Positions 18,636 to 27,091 of a stretch of DNA of 64,000 nucleotides are shown piece after piece. This DNA is from Lewinellaceae bacterium (GTDB lineage: Bacteria > Bacteroidota > Bacteroidia > Chitinophagales > Saprospiraceae), in the NCBI GenBank assembly GCA_947476195.1, contig CANJPT010000003.1, positions 1 through 64,000 on the forward strand, given 5' to 3'. Both the position numbers and the translations under genes were made by a program. Below the pieces are notes generated by a model. It did not search any database. It worked only from the letters and a program-made list of their open reading frames with translations, and was not told the origin of the DNA. Each line of letters starts with the position of its first letter. Positions within the stretch are counted from its first letter, which is position 1.

Positions 18636-19091
18636 TCTAAAGTAACTATTAAAAAAGCCATAGCGCTCGATTCGACGGATATCGACTCCTGGAACAACCT
18701 CGGGTTCTTGTACCTCAAAACCAAGCGCTACGCCGAAGCAGAGCCTATTTTTTGGCGCCTGGTAACAGCGGATTCCACCTTCCTCCCCGGCTGGAACAAC
18801 CTTGGCAACATCTACCGGAAAACAAACCGATACGACGAATCCGAAAAAATGTACCGCAAGGCATTTGCGCTGGATGCCGAATTCATGCCCACTTACCGAA
18901 ACTACGCCAGGTTGAAAATCAAAACGGGCGACTTGCAAATAGCGTTTTCCTACCTGGAACAGGCCATCCAAAAGGGCTATGACGATTATCAAGGCATGCA
19001 AACAGACGAGAATTTAGCCCTCCTGCGGGAGCAGAAGGAGCGGTGGGAGGCGCTGATGAAAAAGTATTTTCCGGATAAGGGGAAAGAATAA
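18636..19091 (+). pseudogene. TPR protein remnant lacking its N-terminus
   Basis: The open frame runs from just after a stop at 18633. It encodes at least three TPR-like helices pairs: AIALDSTDIDSWNNLGFLYL, then DSTFLPGWNNLGNIYRK, then DAEFMPTYRNYARLKIKTGD, ending YFPDKGKE. The first TPR is already under way in the first codons, before any possible ATG or GTG; the only candidate start is a TTG at 18708 in mid-repeat. This looks like the 3' end of a longer TPR gene whose 5' part has been deleted, not a complete small gene. It begins 37 nt after the mnmG stop and ends 6 nt before the stop of the convergent proline dehydrogenase gene. Confidence 0.65.
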
Positions 19092-19097
19092 AAACAG

Positions 19098-20273
19098 TTA
19101 GATCCCCCTCCTTTTCACCTCCTGCCGCACCAATACCAACTCCCGACCCGCATCGCCAGTCACCGAAGTATTCTCCTGTGCCCGCCGGATGAGGTACGGA
19201 ATTACTTCTTTGACCTGTCCGTACGGAAGGTACTTCGCGACGCGATATCCTGCCTTGGCCAGGTTGAAGGTGAGGTTGTCGCTCATGCCATACAGCTGGC
19301 TGAACAGGGTGTTCGGATGGTCATTTGCTAGGCCTTTTTTATCCATTAGCGATACCATTAGCATAGCACTTTCTGCGTTGTGGCTTGCATTACAAACGGC
19401 CATTGTATCGATATGATCGATGCAAAAACGAAGGGCAGTGTTGTACAGGTCATCTGTAATATTTTTGTCGACGTTGATCGGACTCGGGTAGTTAAGTTCC
19501 ATAGCTCTGGCGCGTTCTTTTTCCATATAGGCTCCACGTACAAGTTTTGCTCCGAGCATGAAGCCCTCCTGACGGGCGCGGTCATAACTTTCCGTCAGGA
19601 ACCCCAAACGATCATGCCGGTAGTATTGAAAGGTATTGTACACCACCACACGCGTTTTGTTGTATCGACGCATCATGAGCCAGACCAAGTGGTCGATGGA
19701 ATCCTGGATCCAACTTTCCTCTGCATCAATAAAGATTGATATGTTCTTTTTCGAGGCATGATAACAAATGGCATCCAGGCGTTTAAGAGAATTTCGGTAT
19801 TCATTGAGTTCTTCCTTGCTTAGAGCATCCGCAGATTGAATCCGCTCAAGCAGGCCAAACCGAATCAGGCCGGTCACTTTTGTACTGATAACAGGGATGC
19901 TTTTAACAGATCGGGATGCAAAATCAATGGCTCGGATGTTCTCATTCATGGTATGGTTAAAATCGAGTTCCGATTCCTTTGCCTCCGCGCCATAGTCCAG
20001 GATGGTGAGGGTATTATATTCCGCAAGTTTTTCGATACTCGGCTGGCTGTCCAGGAGCGTTGTGCCACCTACAAATTGTGAAAAAACCGTCTTTCTTACG
20101 GCCCAATCAGCCATCGGGATACCATTTTCAACGGCCCATAAGGCGAGTGCCGAACCGTATTTCACCAGCGCTGGTTTGTTCATCATGTTGAACAGCCAGG
20201 CGGCTTTTTTCAATTCAGCATCTGAAAGGTGGGCAAAGGCATTCTCTGTATTTGAAAAATCTATAGTGGTCAT
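19098..20273 (-). CDS. Proline dehydrogenase
   Basis: The product is 391 residues starting MTTIDFSNTENAF. The PRODH barrel motifs are present: FIDAEESWIQD, VVYNTFQYYRHD, GFMLGAKLVRGAYMEKERAR, ATHNAES-like ASHNAES, and the C-terminal KYLPYGQVKEVIPYLIRRA with the conserved RR. The FAD enzyme oxidises proline to pyrroline-5-carboxylate, with electrons passing to the respiratory chain. It is the stand-alone PRODH form seen in Bacteroidota, without the P5C dehydrogenase domain of PutA. The frame extends upstream to 20300, but the ATG at 20273 begins the conserved N-terminus. It lies 37 nt downstream of aroE on the same strand and may be co-transcribed with it. Confidence 0.95.
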   Translation of the reverse strand: MTTIDFSNTENAFAHLSDAELKKAAWLFNMMNKPALVKYGSALALWAVENGIPMADWAVRKTVFSQFVGGTTLLDSQPSIEKLAEYNTLTILDYGAEAKESELDFNHTMNENIRAIDFASRSVKSIPVISTKVTGLIRFGLLERIQSADALSKEELNEYRNSLKRLDAICYHASKKNISIFIDAEESWIQDSIDHLVWLMMRRYNKTRVVVYNTFQYYRHDRLGFLTESYDRARQEGFMLGAKLVRGAYMEKERARAMELNYPSPINVDKNITDDLYNTALRFCIDHIDTMAVCNASHNAESAMLMVSLMDKKGLANDHPNTLFSQLYGMSDNLTFNLAKAGYRVAKYLPYGQVKEVIPYLIRRAQENTSVTGDAGRELVLVRQEVKRRGI

Positions 20274-20310
20274 ATTATTAGGTTGAGGGCGAAATATCAA
20301 TTAGTCAGGG

Positions 20311-21075
20311 TCAAGGGTCTTTCTGCCAGATTTCCCATGCGGCGTGTGCTTGCAACTCCAACATTTCCAGACCGTTCTTCACCAGGCAGCCACGAGATTT
20401 AGCTTCCCGCAAAAGTAGCGTTTCGCCGGGATTATAGATCAAATCGTATACAAACATCCCTGATATAAAAAAATCCAGTGGCACAGGTGGCATTGCATTT
20501 ACATTTGGGAAAGTACCTATTGGGGTCGCATTAATCAAAAGGATGGAGGGCTGTTGCTGCACTCCTTTCATTGGCACCAAAGCTTCGTAAGAGATCTCAT
20601 TTTCGGCTTTTGGATTGCGTGAAACAAACTGGAATAGAATGCCCAGTTTTATCAAAACAAAGGCTATTGCTTTCGATGCGCCACCAGTACCCAGAATATA
20701 CCCCTTCAGTCCCCCTGGTATTTCATTTTCAGACAACCAGCGGACAAGCGATTTTTCAAAGCCGATAACGTCGGTATTATACCCAACAAGTCGTTGATTG
20801 TCAAATATTTTAATGCAATTTACCGCACCTGCTTCCCGGGCAGTTTCATCCAGCTCATTAAGCCACGAAATAACTGATTCCTTGTACGGGATGGTAATAT
20901 TAAGACCGCGAAGATTAGGATGCTGCGCCAGCAAGGCAGGCAAATCTTCGATCTTTTCCAATGGGAAAAGATCGAATTGCGCATCGGGTATACCCTCGCG
21001 CCCGAATTTTTCGGTGAAAAATTTCTTCGAAAAGGAATGGCCCAGCGGCCAGCCTATTAGTCCGTAGCGGCGCAT
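20311..21075 (-). CDS. aroE: Shikimate dehydrogenase
   Basis: The product is 254 residues. It has the N-terminal substrate signature YGLIGWPLGHSFSKKFFTEK, the catalytic Lys in NITIPYKESV, the Asn/Asp pair (GAVNCIK and GYNTDVIGF) and the NADP motif GTGGASKAIAFVLIK. It reduces 3-dehydroshikimate to shikimate in aromatic amino acid synthesis. Length and motif order fit AroE. It reads in the same direction as, and just ahead of, proline dehydrogenase. Confidence 0.95.
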   Translation of the reverse strand: MRRYGLIGWPLGHSFSKKFFTEKFGREGIPDAQFDLFPLEKIEDLPALLAQHPNLRGLNITIPYKESVISWLNELDETAREAGAVNCIKIFDNQRLVGYNTDVIGFEKSLVRWLSENEIPGGLKGYILGTGGASKAIAFVLIKLGILFQFVSRNPKAENEISYEALVPMKGVQQQPSILLINATPIGTFPNVNAMPPVPLDFFISGMFVYDLIYNPGETLLLREAKSRGCLVKNGLEMLELQAHAAWEIWQKDP

Positions 21076-21144
21076 ACTACAATTGAAAAGGATGAACAGT
21101 GATGCGGATTACCAAAACACCTATCATCAAAAACCAATCACCCG

Positions 21145-22767
21145 TTAGTACTGCTTCAGCCCGGTAACATAATACATATCCATCATGCCCTTGTTTTTAG
21201 CAGCGATCTTGCCCCGGGGCTGCCATTCAAATTCATATTTGGCAAGCCAATAGGCATCTTCACTGACATTGACCCGACCCGATTCACATTGTTCTTCGAG
21301 GCGGGCGGCGGTATTTACGGTGTCACCCCAAATATCATAGGCAAATTTTTTGGCGCCCACTACCCCGGCTACTACCGGACCAGTATGGATACCAACACGG
21401 GCATCAAAGCACGGTAAACCCTGACTCAGACGCTCTGCTTTTAGTCCCAGCAGAAAGTCCTGAATTTCAAGGGCTGCCTTTACCATATCAGAAGGGCTGG
21501 CGTTCATATCCGAAAGGCCACTAGCACAGATATAGGCATCCCCGACAGTCTTGATCTTTTCGATGCGGTAATTGCTGATGATCCTGTCAAAGTTAGAAAA
21601 ACAATGGTCAAGTTCTTCAACCAAGCGTTCCGGACTAAGCTTTTCAGCTATCGTGGTAAAGCCTTTAAAGTCTATGAACATTACCGTAGCTTGGTCATAT
21701 TTACGGGCGGACACTTTGTTACGCATTTTCAATTCTTGCGCAATTGCGGGCGGCAGAATATTAAGCAAGAGGCTATTGGAGCGTTTCTGTTCCTCTTCGA
21801 TCAGTGCATTTTTTTCCGAGAGTTCGTTGGCGGTACGTTTTTTGGCCTGGAAACGCGCATAAAAAAGTACGGCCAGGAAGAATACAAACACCACCACCAG
21901 AGCGAGTATGTTTCGAATATTATCACTTTGTTCGCGTTGCAACTCCGCCTCGGCTAACTGGGCTTTTTGGGCTTGAATGTCACGTTCCTGTTGTCCCTTG
22001 ACTATAGAGCTGATCATCTGCTCTTCGGTCAGGTTTTTAACCTTTATTGAGTATACGCGGGCTGCAGAATCGGCCCGTATTTTTTCTTTGGAAACCTGAC
22101 TGAAAGCCTCATCTTTTTCAGTAATTACAGATTGGGTTTTCTCCTTAACTTCCTTCAGTTCGGTTTGGTAGGTGTTTTGCAAAATCTCTGTCTTACCTGT
22201 TGCAGAAGCAAGTTGAACACGCAAAGATCGATTATCCGCCTCTGCAGCTGCCAATCGATCTTCCAGTTTTCGAAGCGCTTCGCCGCCGCCTCTTGCGCCA
22301 CCGCCGGATTCCTGGAGGTATTTCACCGTTTCGCTGCTCCATTTGAGCGCTTCTCGCAAATCATTCTGCTTCATTGCAATGTCTTGCAATTTCTCAGCGC
22401 TGGTCAACACCAGATCACGGAAACCGTAATTGCGGGCGGTATTCCAGGCCCTGTTAAATCTACCAGCAGCCTCTTTGTAGTTGCGCTGGCGTAATTCGGC
22501 ATCGGCAGCCAAAATGGCGGCATCGGCTTCTTTTCGCTTGTCGCCTATTTCAACCGCCAACTGGTTTGCCCTCATGGCATAGTCGGAAGCTTTTTTGGGG
22601 CTGGTCCCAATGGCTTTTTCAGCGATCTGATACGCATAGTTCATTCGCTCGTTCTTGGAAGTCGAACGGTTAAATTTTGCTTCAAGTTCTGCCACTGATT
22701 GGGCAGAAAGAATGTTCAATCCAAAGAAGAAGAACAGAGCTGCAAAGGCGGAGTAATTTTTCATCAT
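21145..22767 (-). CDS. Membrane adenylate cyclase (class III) with an exported coiled-coil/TPR-like sensor half
   Basis: The product is 540 residues: a signal peptide (AFAALFFFFGLNILSAQ), a periplasmic region of TPR-like helices and coiled coil (about 25-285, e.g. LRKLEDRLAAAEADNRSLR), one membrane segment (about 288-306, NILALVVVFVFFLAVLFYA), a short linker helix (NSLLLNILPPAIAQEL) and a C-terminal class III cyclase domain (about 355-540). Both metal Asp are present (MFIDFKGF; KTVGDAYICASGL), as are the adenine-selecting Lys (EKIKT) and Asp (YDIWGDT) and the transition-state Asn/Arg (VNTAARLEE). This predicts an active adenylate rather than guanylate cyclase. TTG at 22770 precedes two ATGs; I take the first ATG. 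Confidence 0.9.
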   Translation of the reverse strand: MMKNYSAFAALFFFFGLNILSAQSVAELEAKFNRSTSKNERMNYAYQIAEKAIGTSPKKASDYAMRANQLAVEIGDKRKEADAAILAADAELRQRNYKEAAGRFNRAWNTARNYGFRDLVLTSAEKLQDIAMKQNDLREALKWSSETVKYLQESGGGARGGGEALRKLEDRLAAAEADNRSLRVQLASATGKTEILQNTYQTELKEVKEKTQSVITEKDEAFSQVSKEKIRADSAARVYSIKVKNLTEEQMISSIVKGQQERDIQAQKAQLAEAELQREQSDNIRNILALVVVFVFFLAVLFYARFQAKKRTANELSEKNALIEEEQKRSNSLLLNILPPAIAQELKMRNKVSARKYDQATVMFIDFKGFTTIAEKLSPERLVEELDHCFSNFDRIISNYRIEKIKTVGDAYICASGLSDMNASPSDMVKAALEIQDFLLGLKAERLSQGLPCFDARVGIHTGPVVAGVVGAKKFAYDIWGDTVNTAARLEEQCESGRVNVSEDAYWLAKYEFEWQPRGKIAAKNKGMMDMYYVTGLKQY

Positions 22768-22923
22768 CAAGGATTCAGGCTTTTGGAGGATTAAATTACA
22801 AAGAAGGCCTGCAAAGTTGGTTTTAAAAAATCAAAGTTTAAACAGACGGCTGGCAAATGTCGAATTTTCTGACAAATAATTATGTACCTCTGATCAAGTC
22901 TTGTGTACATGCTCCAAATTTCA

Positions 22924-24156
22924 CTAAAGTATTTGCTGAATCTCTGACTTCACGGTACCTTCCCAAAGGCGGGTCTCAATCTGATCGCCAGTTTGGAGGG
23001 CTGCGCTCGAAGTGATTATTTTACCATTTTGGGTGGTAATACTAAAGCCCCGGCGCAGCACATTGTCCGGATGCAGGTTTTGACAAATAGCCTCTATTTT
23101 TCCCAGTTCCCGGTGTTGATCCCGCAGGAGCTGGAAAGCAAATGCTGGTAATTTTTCTTCCCAAAAGCCCAGGTAGCGAACGGCATCCTGCGTTTGTTCC
23201 CGGGCCGCAAAACGAGCGGTCGTTTCTGCGCGGTCAAGTTCTAAATGCTTGATTTTTAAAATATTTTGGGCTGTATTTTCCAGATCACTGGCTGATTCCA
23301 GAATACGCCCCTCAAAAGTCAGGTTGTGATTCACCAGAAAATCTGCAACGGCCGTTGGGGTTTTGAGCGAGGTATGCGCCACCAGATCAAGTACAGATTC
23401 ATCCACATCATGCCCTATTCCAACTACAAGCGGCAAGGGCATTTGAGCTGCTTTTTGGCAAAGTGCCAGCCCATCAAAAGCCATTAGGTCGAGCTTTGCT
23501 CCACCCCCGCGAACGATGACCACACAATCAAAATTTTTAGCTTTCCGGCTGATCTTTTCCATAGCCTCTAATATCTCCGTCTCCGCATTTTTGCCTTGGA
23601 CAGCTGCTGTAAAATATTGGCATTCATAAGCATATCCAAAAGAATTGTTATCCAAATGCACTCTAAAGTCCTGCAAGCCTGCTGCATTTTCACTACTGAT
23701 CACTGCGATGCGTTGTAACACCAGTGGCAGCACCCGGCTACGATTCAGATCGAAGAGACCTTGATCCCGCAAATTCTGTATGGTCTGACGGCGTAGCAGA
23801 TCCATTTGACCAAAGGTGTGCGCCGGATCAATATCGGTAATGTGAAGCTTGAAGCCATAGCGCTCATGGAATTCCGGGCGCACTTGAATGCGCAGTTCCA
23901 GACCTTCGCGGAGCAGTGACGCGAGCCCTAAAGGAAATCGTGCATTGATCTGTCTGAACTCGGCAGCCCATATTGCCGCCTGTGCTTGCGCTAATACATC
24001 TCCAGATTCGCCCTTTTGTACCAGATCAAGATAACGATGGCCACGAGATTCGCCCACCTGCGAAAGCTCAGCCACAATCCAGACTGACTCCTGAAAATTG
24101 AGGGCAATGATCCGACGGATATGCTCATTAAGCTCGAAAAGGGTGTATGTGTGCAT
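22924..24156 (-). CDS. xseA: Exodeoxyribonuclease VII large subunit
   Basis: The product is 410 residues. An N-terminal OB-fold (YTLFELNEHIRRIIALNFQES, then VWIVAELSQVGESRGH) is followed by the catalytic domain with RIAVISSENAAGLQDF, VIVRGGGAKLDLMAFDG, VGIGHDVDESVLDLVAHTSL and KTPTAVADFLV, and a C-terminal segment with HPDNVLRRGFSIT. With XseB it degrades single-stranded DNA to oligonucleotides. The small subunit gene xseB is not adjacent in the window. The ATG at 24156 matches the family start. Upstream lies a hairpin (24182-24240) shared with a divergent gene remnant. Confidence 0.95.
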   Translation of the reverse strand: MHTYTLFELNEHIRRIIALNFQESVWIVAELSQVGESRGHRYLDLVQKGESGDVLAQAQAAIWAAEFRQINARFPLGLASLLREGLELRIQVRPEFHERYGFKLHITDIDPAHTFGQMDLLRRQTIQNLRDQGLFDLNRSRVLPLVLQRIAVISSENAAGLQDFRVHLDNNSFGYAYECQYFTAAVQGKNAETEILEAMEKISRKAKNFDCVVIVRGGGAKLDLMAFDGLALCQKAAQMPLPLVVGIGHDVDESVLDLVAHTSLKTPTAVADFLVNHNLTFEGRILESASDLENTAQNILKIKHLELDRAETTARFAAREQTQDAVRYLGFWEEKLPAFAFQLLRDQHRELGKIEAICQNLHPDNVLRRGFSITTQNGKIITSSAALQTGDQIETRLWEGTVKSEIQQIL

Positions 24157-24181
24157 GGTACTAAGGCATTAAATGTGCCCG

Positions 24182-24240
24182 ATTGTTCATATAGCACGCA
24201 TAGTTTAACCTTTCTCAACGATGTGTGCTATGTGAACAAT
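24182..24240. repeat. Hairpin between xseA and the sigma-factor remnant
   Basis: 24182-24201 (ATTGTTCATATAGCACGCAT) and 24221-24240 are 20-nt reverse complements with two mismatches, both able to pair as G-U in RNA. The loop is 19 nt. No strong T tract follows, so it need not be a terminator. It belongs to the pattern of word-built hairpins in this window's gaps. Confidence 0.65.
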
Positions 24241-24301
24241 GTGGGTGAAAGAAAATTAGTATAATTTACCAATTCTACTATTGAAAATCAAATATTTGTA
24301 G

Positions 24302-24808
24302 TCGGAAGTAAAAATTTTACAATCAAACACCTACTGTTTTACAATTGAGCAGATTGGCAATTGGCTATTCACTACCGCAAGAAACCGTGTGACCGATTAT
24401 TACCGCAAGAAGAAAACAGTGTCCTTCAGTCAGATGGCGCTGGAAAATAGCTCTGAAAGCGTCGAAGAATCTGAAATGGCCGATGATTTGCTTCTCGATC
24501 ACTGGTTGGAACATAATCTTCCGGATGCGAAATGGGCGGCAAAAGGCATCGGATGGTATCGCTGGTCACATCTTTCTACGGCTGAAAAAGCGGGTAAGAT
24601 CACCGAAAAAATGTCCCGTCACCTCGATTTAACGGACGAACAAAAGGGTCAGGTATATGCCCTAAACCTTGAAAAAGTGCAGTCCATGGAGTCCGTCTGC
24701 CAGTCTGGTCAACACGACCGCCAGGCCTGGAAACAACTCCGGGATGACTGGAAGAATGAGGTGCGCGGTGTTTTGACGCCAGAGCAGCAAAAGAAATTCT
24801 GGCGATAA
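24302..24808 (+). pseudogene. Broken gene: ECF sigma-factor fragment fused in frame to a Spy/CpxP-like tail
   Basis: The open frame starts after a stop at 24299 and has no ATG in the conserved part; the first GTG (24389) falls inside it. The beginning (IEQIGNWLFTTARNRVTDYY, then RKKKTVSF) closely matches region 2.4 of ECF RNA polymerase sigma factors, preceded by nothing like regions 2.1-2.3 and not followed by a region 4. The second half (EKAGKITEKMSRHLDLTDEQ, then KGQVYALNLEKVQSM, ending GVLTPEQQKKFW) looks like a Spy/CpxP-type LTxxQ protein. The simplest reading is that sigma factor and periplasmic chaperone genes were joined by a deletion, with the 5' end also lost. If translated from the GTG it would give 139 residues. 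Confidence 0.6.
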
Positions 24809-24810
24809 AC

Positions 24811-25167
24811 TTAGTTTTCTTCTAATTCCCACTCCTTAAAATAACGTATCGCGTTTATTTTAAGGAGTTTTTCTTGTTCCGTGATATCACGTTGCGGCAT
24901 TTCCAATGCCTGACGGTAGTGCGGCCAGCCATCCTCATCGCGGCCTACAAATTCAAAAAAACCCTCTTGGCTCAGCAAGCGGCACACTGCAATGTGCATC
25001 AGGTCTTGTTTTTCTTCTTTGGAGAAGGAGCGTTTCCAACGACCCAGTTCCTGAATGCCGATGAGAAACAGCACCGTGTTCAAATCGGGCAGCACTTCGC
25101 GTTTCATCGTTTCTTTTACCTTATGCTGTGTGCCCAGCCATTCAAAATCTATTTGCCAGTCTTCCAT
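24811..25167 (-). CDS. Conserved hypothetical protein
   Basis: The product is 118 residues, acidic and mainly helical, with no signal peptide or membrane segment. It starts MEDWQIDFEWLGTQHKVKET and contains a hydrophobic core segment (DLNTVLFLIGIQELGRWKR) and RDEDGWPHYRQALEMP. The shape recalls small Bacteroidota proteins of unknown function that I cannot name. Its 3' end lies 2 nt from the stop of the convergent remnant. Its 5' side faces the largest GTCATT array, whose edge is about 23 nt before the ATG. Cytoplasmic; role unknown. Confidence 0.65.
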   Translation of the reverse strand: MEDWQIDFEWLGTQHKVKETMKREVLPDLNTVLFLIGIQELGRWKRSFSKEEKQDLMHIAVCRLLSQEGFFEFVGRDEDGWPHYRQALEMPQRDITEQEKLLKINAIRYFKEWELEEN

Positions 25168-25190
25168 AGTTTTAGTGTCTTTAGATTATT

Positions 25191-25513
25191 AGGTCATTGG
25201 TCATTGTGGTCATTAAGTCATTAGTCATTAGGGTCATTAGGGTCATTAAGTCATTAGGGTCATTAAGTCATTAGGGTCATTAAGTCATTAGGGTCATTAG
25301 GGTCATTAGGGTCATTAAGTCATTAGGGTCATTAAGTCATTAGGGTCATTAGGGTCATTAGGGTCATTAAGTCATTAGGGTCATTAAGTCATTAGGGTCA
25401 TTAGGGTCATTGGTCATTGCTCAAATGGCCCCAATGACTATAATGACCAATGACTTAATGACCCTAATGACCAATGACTTAATGACTATAATGACCAATG
25501 AACACAATGACTT
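25191..25513. repeat. Array 1 of GTCATT words, mirrored, filling a gap between minus-strand genes
   Basis: By eye, about 27 copies of GTCATT with 1-4 nt spacers (mostly AGG or AA) run from 25191 to about 25418. A turn containing GCTCAAATGGCCCC follows, then about 9 copies of the reverse complement AATGAC run to 25513, two bases before the stop codon of the next gene. Part of the left half shows a second-order period of about 52 nt (spacer pattern AGG, AGG, AGG, AA, AGG, AA). The array can fold back on itself over its shorter half. Confidence 0.95.
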
Positions 25514-25515
25514 AC

Positions 25516-26988
25516 TCATTTCAAAAACTCCCAAACAGGGCTATCCTTTTTAAAATACGCTTTTAATCCTGAATAAGGTACTAACAAGGTCTGTCGACCA
25601 TATTGTGGATGAAACAAGGTGCTGATTTCCAATCCCTCGCGTCGCAGTGCAAAGAGTGGAAACCCTTCTTTGTTGAGCCATTCGCGGTATTTGGGGTCGC
25701 TCGCAAAAGAAGAGAGTTTAGGCATTTCACGATTTGCCCAATCTATCAGGTATTTTTGGGCATTAAAGCCTTTATTAAACAGGTCATCGAGAATGATCTC
25801 CTTATTGGTACGCAAGTCATAGTTAAAAGAAATTCCCTGGGCCTGATCTGTCCATGTATCTGTGAAAGTAACGTATCCAGCCAAGAGATTGTCGGTCCAA
25901 GAGACAATTTCAGGCCATGCACTTGCTCTTTGACTGCAACGGTTGGCAGGAGTGAGTGCTATTTTTTTCTCGGAAAATGATGTCTTACAGCGCGCTACCC
26001 ATTGGCTCACCTTTTCATTCAATTGGGCGTTGCAGTAGGTGCAGGGTGTGTTGGGGTACAATATATCGTAACTACTGGCATAGTCCGCGTATTCATAACA
26101 GCCGAGTTGAAAATTATCTTTGAGTATAAATTTGAAGCTACGCCGTTCCCCACTACCTACCCAATTGCATTCCAGATTCTGACCTGGTTTGAGATTACCG
26201 CTCAGCAAGGCTGCTAGCCCATCTCCTGAACCCAGCACCTCCATTTCGTAAGTACCATCGTTTTTGATTTCCCCTTTAAGTTTGTAAGTACGCGCATCGG
26301 ACTCTACCCATAAAAATCCATCCAAGGCTCCATTATAGGAGCGAACCAAAACCATATCACAGCGGGCGCCATTGAAACGCGTGATATACCGGCTGCTCCA
26401 TTTGTTATCAGAACAATTGAGTATTTGTGTCTGCCCTGCGTTTATTTCCTCCGCTTCCAGGCGCCTGCCGATCGTATTGTCTGCATTGATCCAATCAGCT
26501 TCCAAACGGCGGTTGTTGAAGTTTCCGATCAATCGGCCGGTCAAATTACGGGCCATATCCTGCTCCTCCAGCGCGAATCCGGCTGTGTCAAGCAGACCGG
26601 ATAAGTTGAAGCGGATACTGCTTTGCTCATAGGTAAGATATCCTCGACAATTGCGCCCATCAAAACCAAGGGTAAGATTCACCACTGTGGCATCATCCAG
26701 TCGACCCTTGAAGTATCTGACCCATTTGAGGTCTGCCGGTTTTTCAAAAAATTTGACGATAGATGTGTCTTTTTTAGCTGCCGCAGCCCTGGCAGCAGCA
26801 GGATCAGCGCCCATAGATTTTATAGTACCAGGTGTATTACCTGGTTTGGAGCCTGTCGTTGAGTTAGCCAGCTTGGGTGCCGGAGTAGTAGTAGCCGGTT
26901 TGGCAGTTGATTTGGTGGGAGCATCAATTTTTTGAGCAAAGAGTGAACCCTGAAAGGCTATAAAAAGAATAAAAAGGAGTTTTTGCAT
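25516..26988 (-). CDS. Exported protein with a DUF3298-like C-terminal domain
   Basis: The product is 490 residues starting MQKLLFILFIAFQGSLFAQK, a signal peptide cleaved after FAQ. A low-complexity Thr/Ala/Pro/Lys linker follows (about 20-70). The middle repeats a beta-rich pattern seen three times (LTLGFDGRNCRGYLTYEQS; CDMVLVRSYNGALDGFLWVE; and intervening strands). The C-terminus (ISFNYDLRTNKEIILDDLF, then YLIDWANREM) matches the DUF3298/RsiV-like fold. Its role in this phylum is unknown. The frame is open upstream to 27180 but that would overlap the hydrolase pseudogene; the ATG at 26988 precedes the signal peptide. Its stop codon touches GTCATT array 1. Confidence 0.8.
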   Translation of the reverse strand: MQKLLFILFIAFQGSLFAQKIDAPTKSTAKPATTTPAPKLANSTTGSKPGNTPGTIKSMGADPAAARAAAAKKDTSIVKFFEKPADLKWVRYFKGRLDDATVVNLTLGFDGRNCRGYLTYEQSSIRFNLSGLLDTAGFALEEQDMARNLTGRLIGNFNNRRLEADWINADNTIGRRLEAEEINAGQTQILNCSDNKWSSRYITRFNGARCDMVLVRSYNGALDGFLWVESDARTYKLKGEIKNDGTYEMEVLGSGDGLAALLSGNLKPGQNLECNWVGSGERRSFKFILKDNFQLGCYEYADYASSYDILYPNTPCTYCNAQLNEKVSQWVARCKTSFSEKKIALTPANRCSQRASAWPEIVSWTDNLLAGYVTFTDTWTDQAQGISFNYDLRTNKEIILDDLFNKGFNAQKYLIDWANREMPKLSSFASDPKYREWLNKEGFPLFALRREGLEISTLFHPQYGRQTLLVPYSGLKAYFKKDSPVWEFLK

Positions 26989-27091
26989 AAGCAGGATGAA
27001 ATACTTTTTGAGGAGTGTAAACGAATAATCCACTAACTTCTGATTTGTCACATTAATCACCTTAACCTCAGGCAGCCAATCGCCAAGCTTG

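Noticed and set aside
25191-25513. GTCATT array as a CRISPR array
   Set aside because: Units are 6-base words with 1-4 nt spacers, not 24-40 nt repeats with unique spacers, and no cas genes are nearby.
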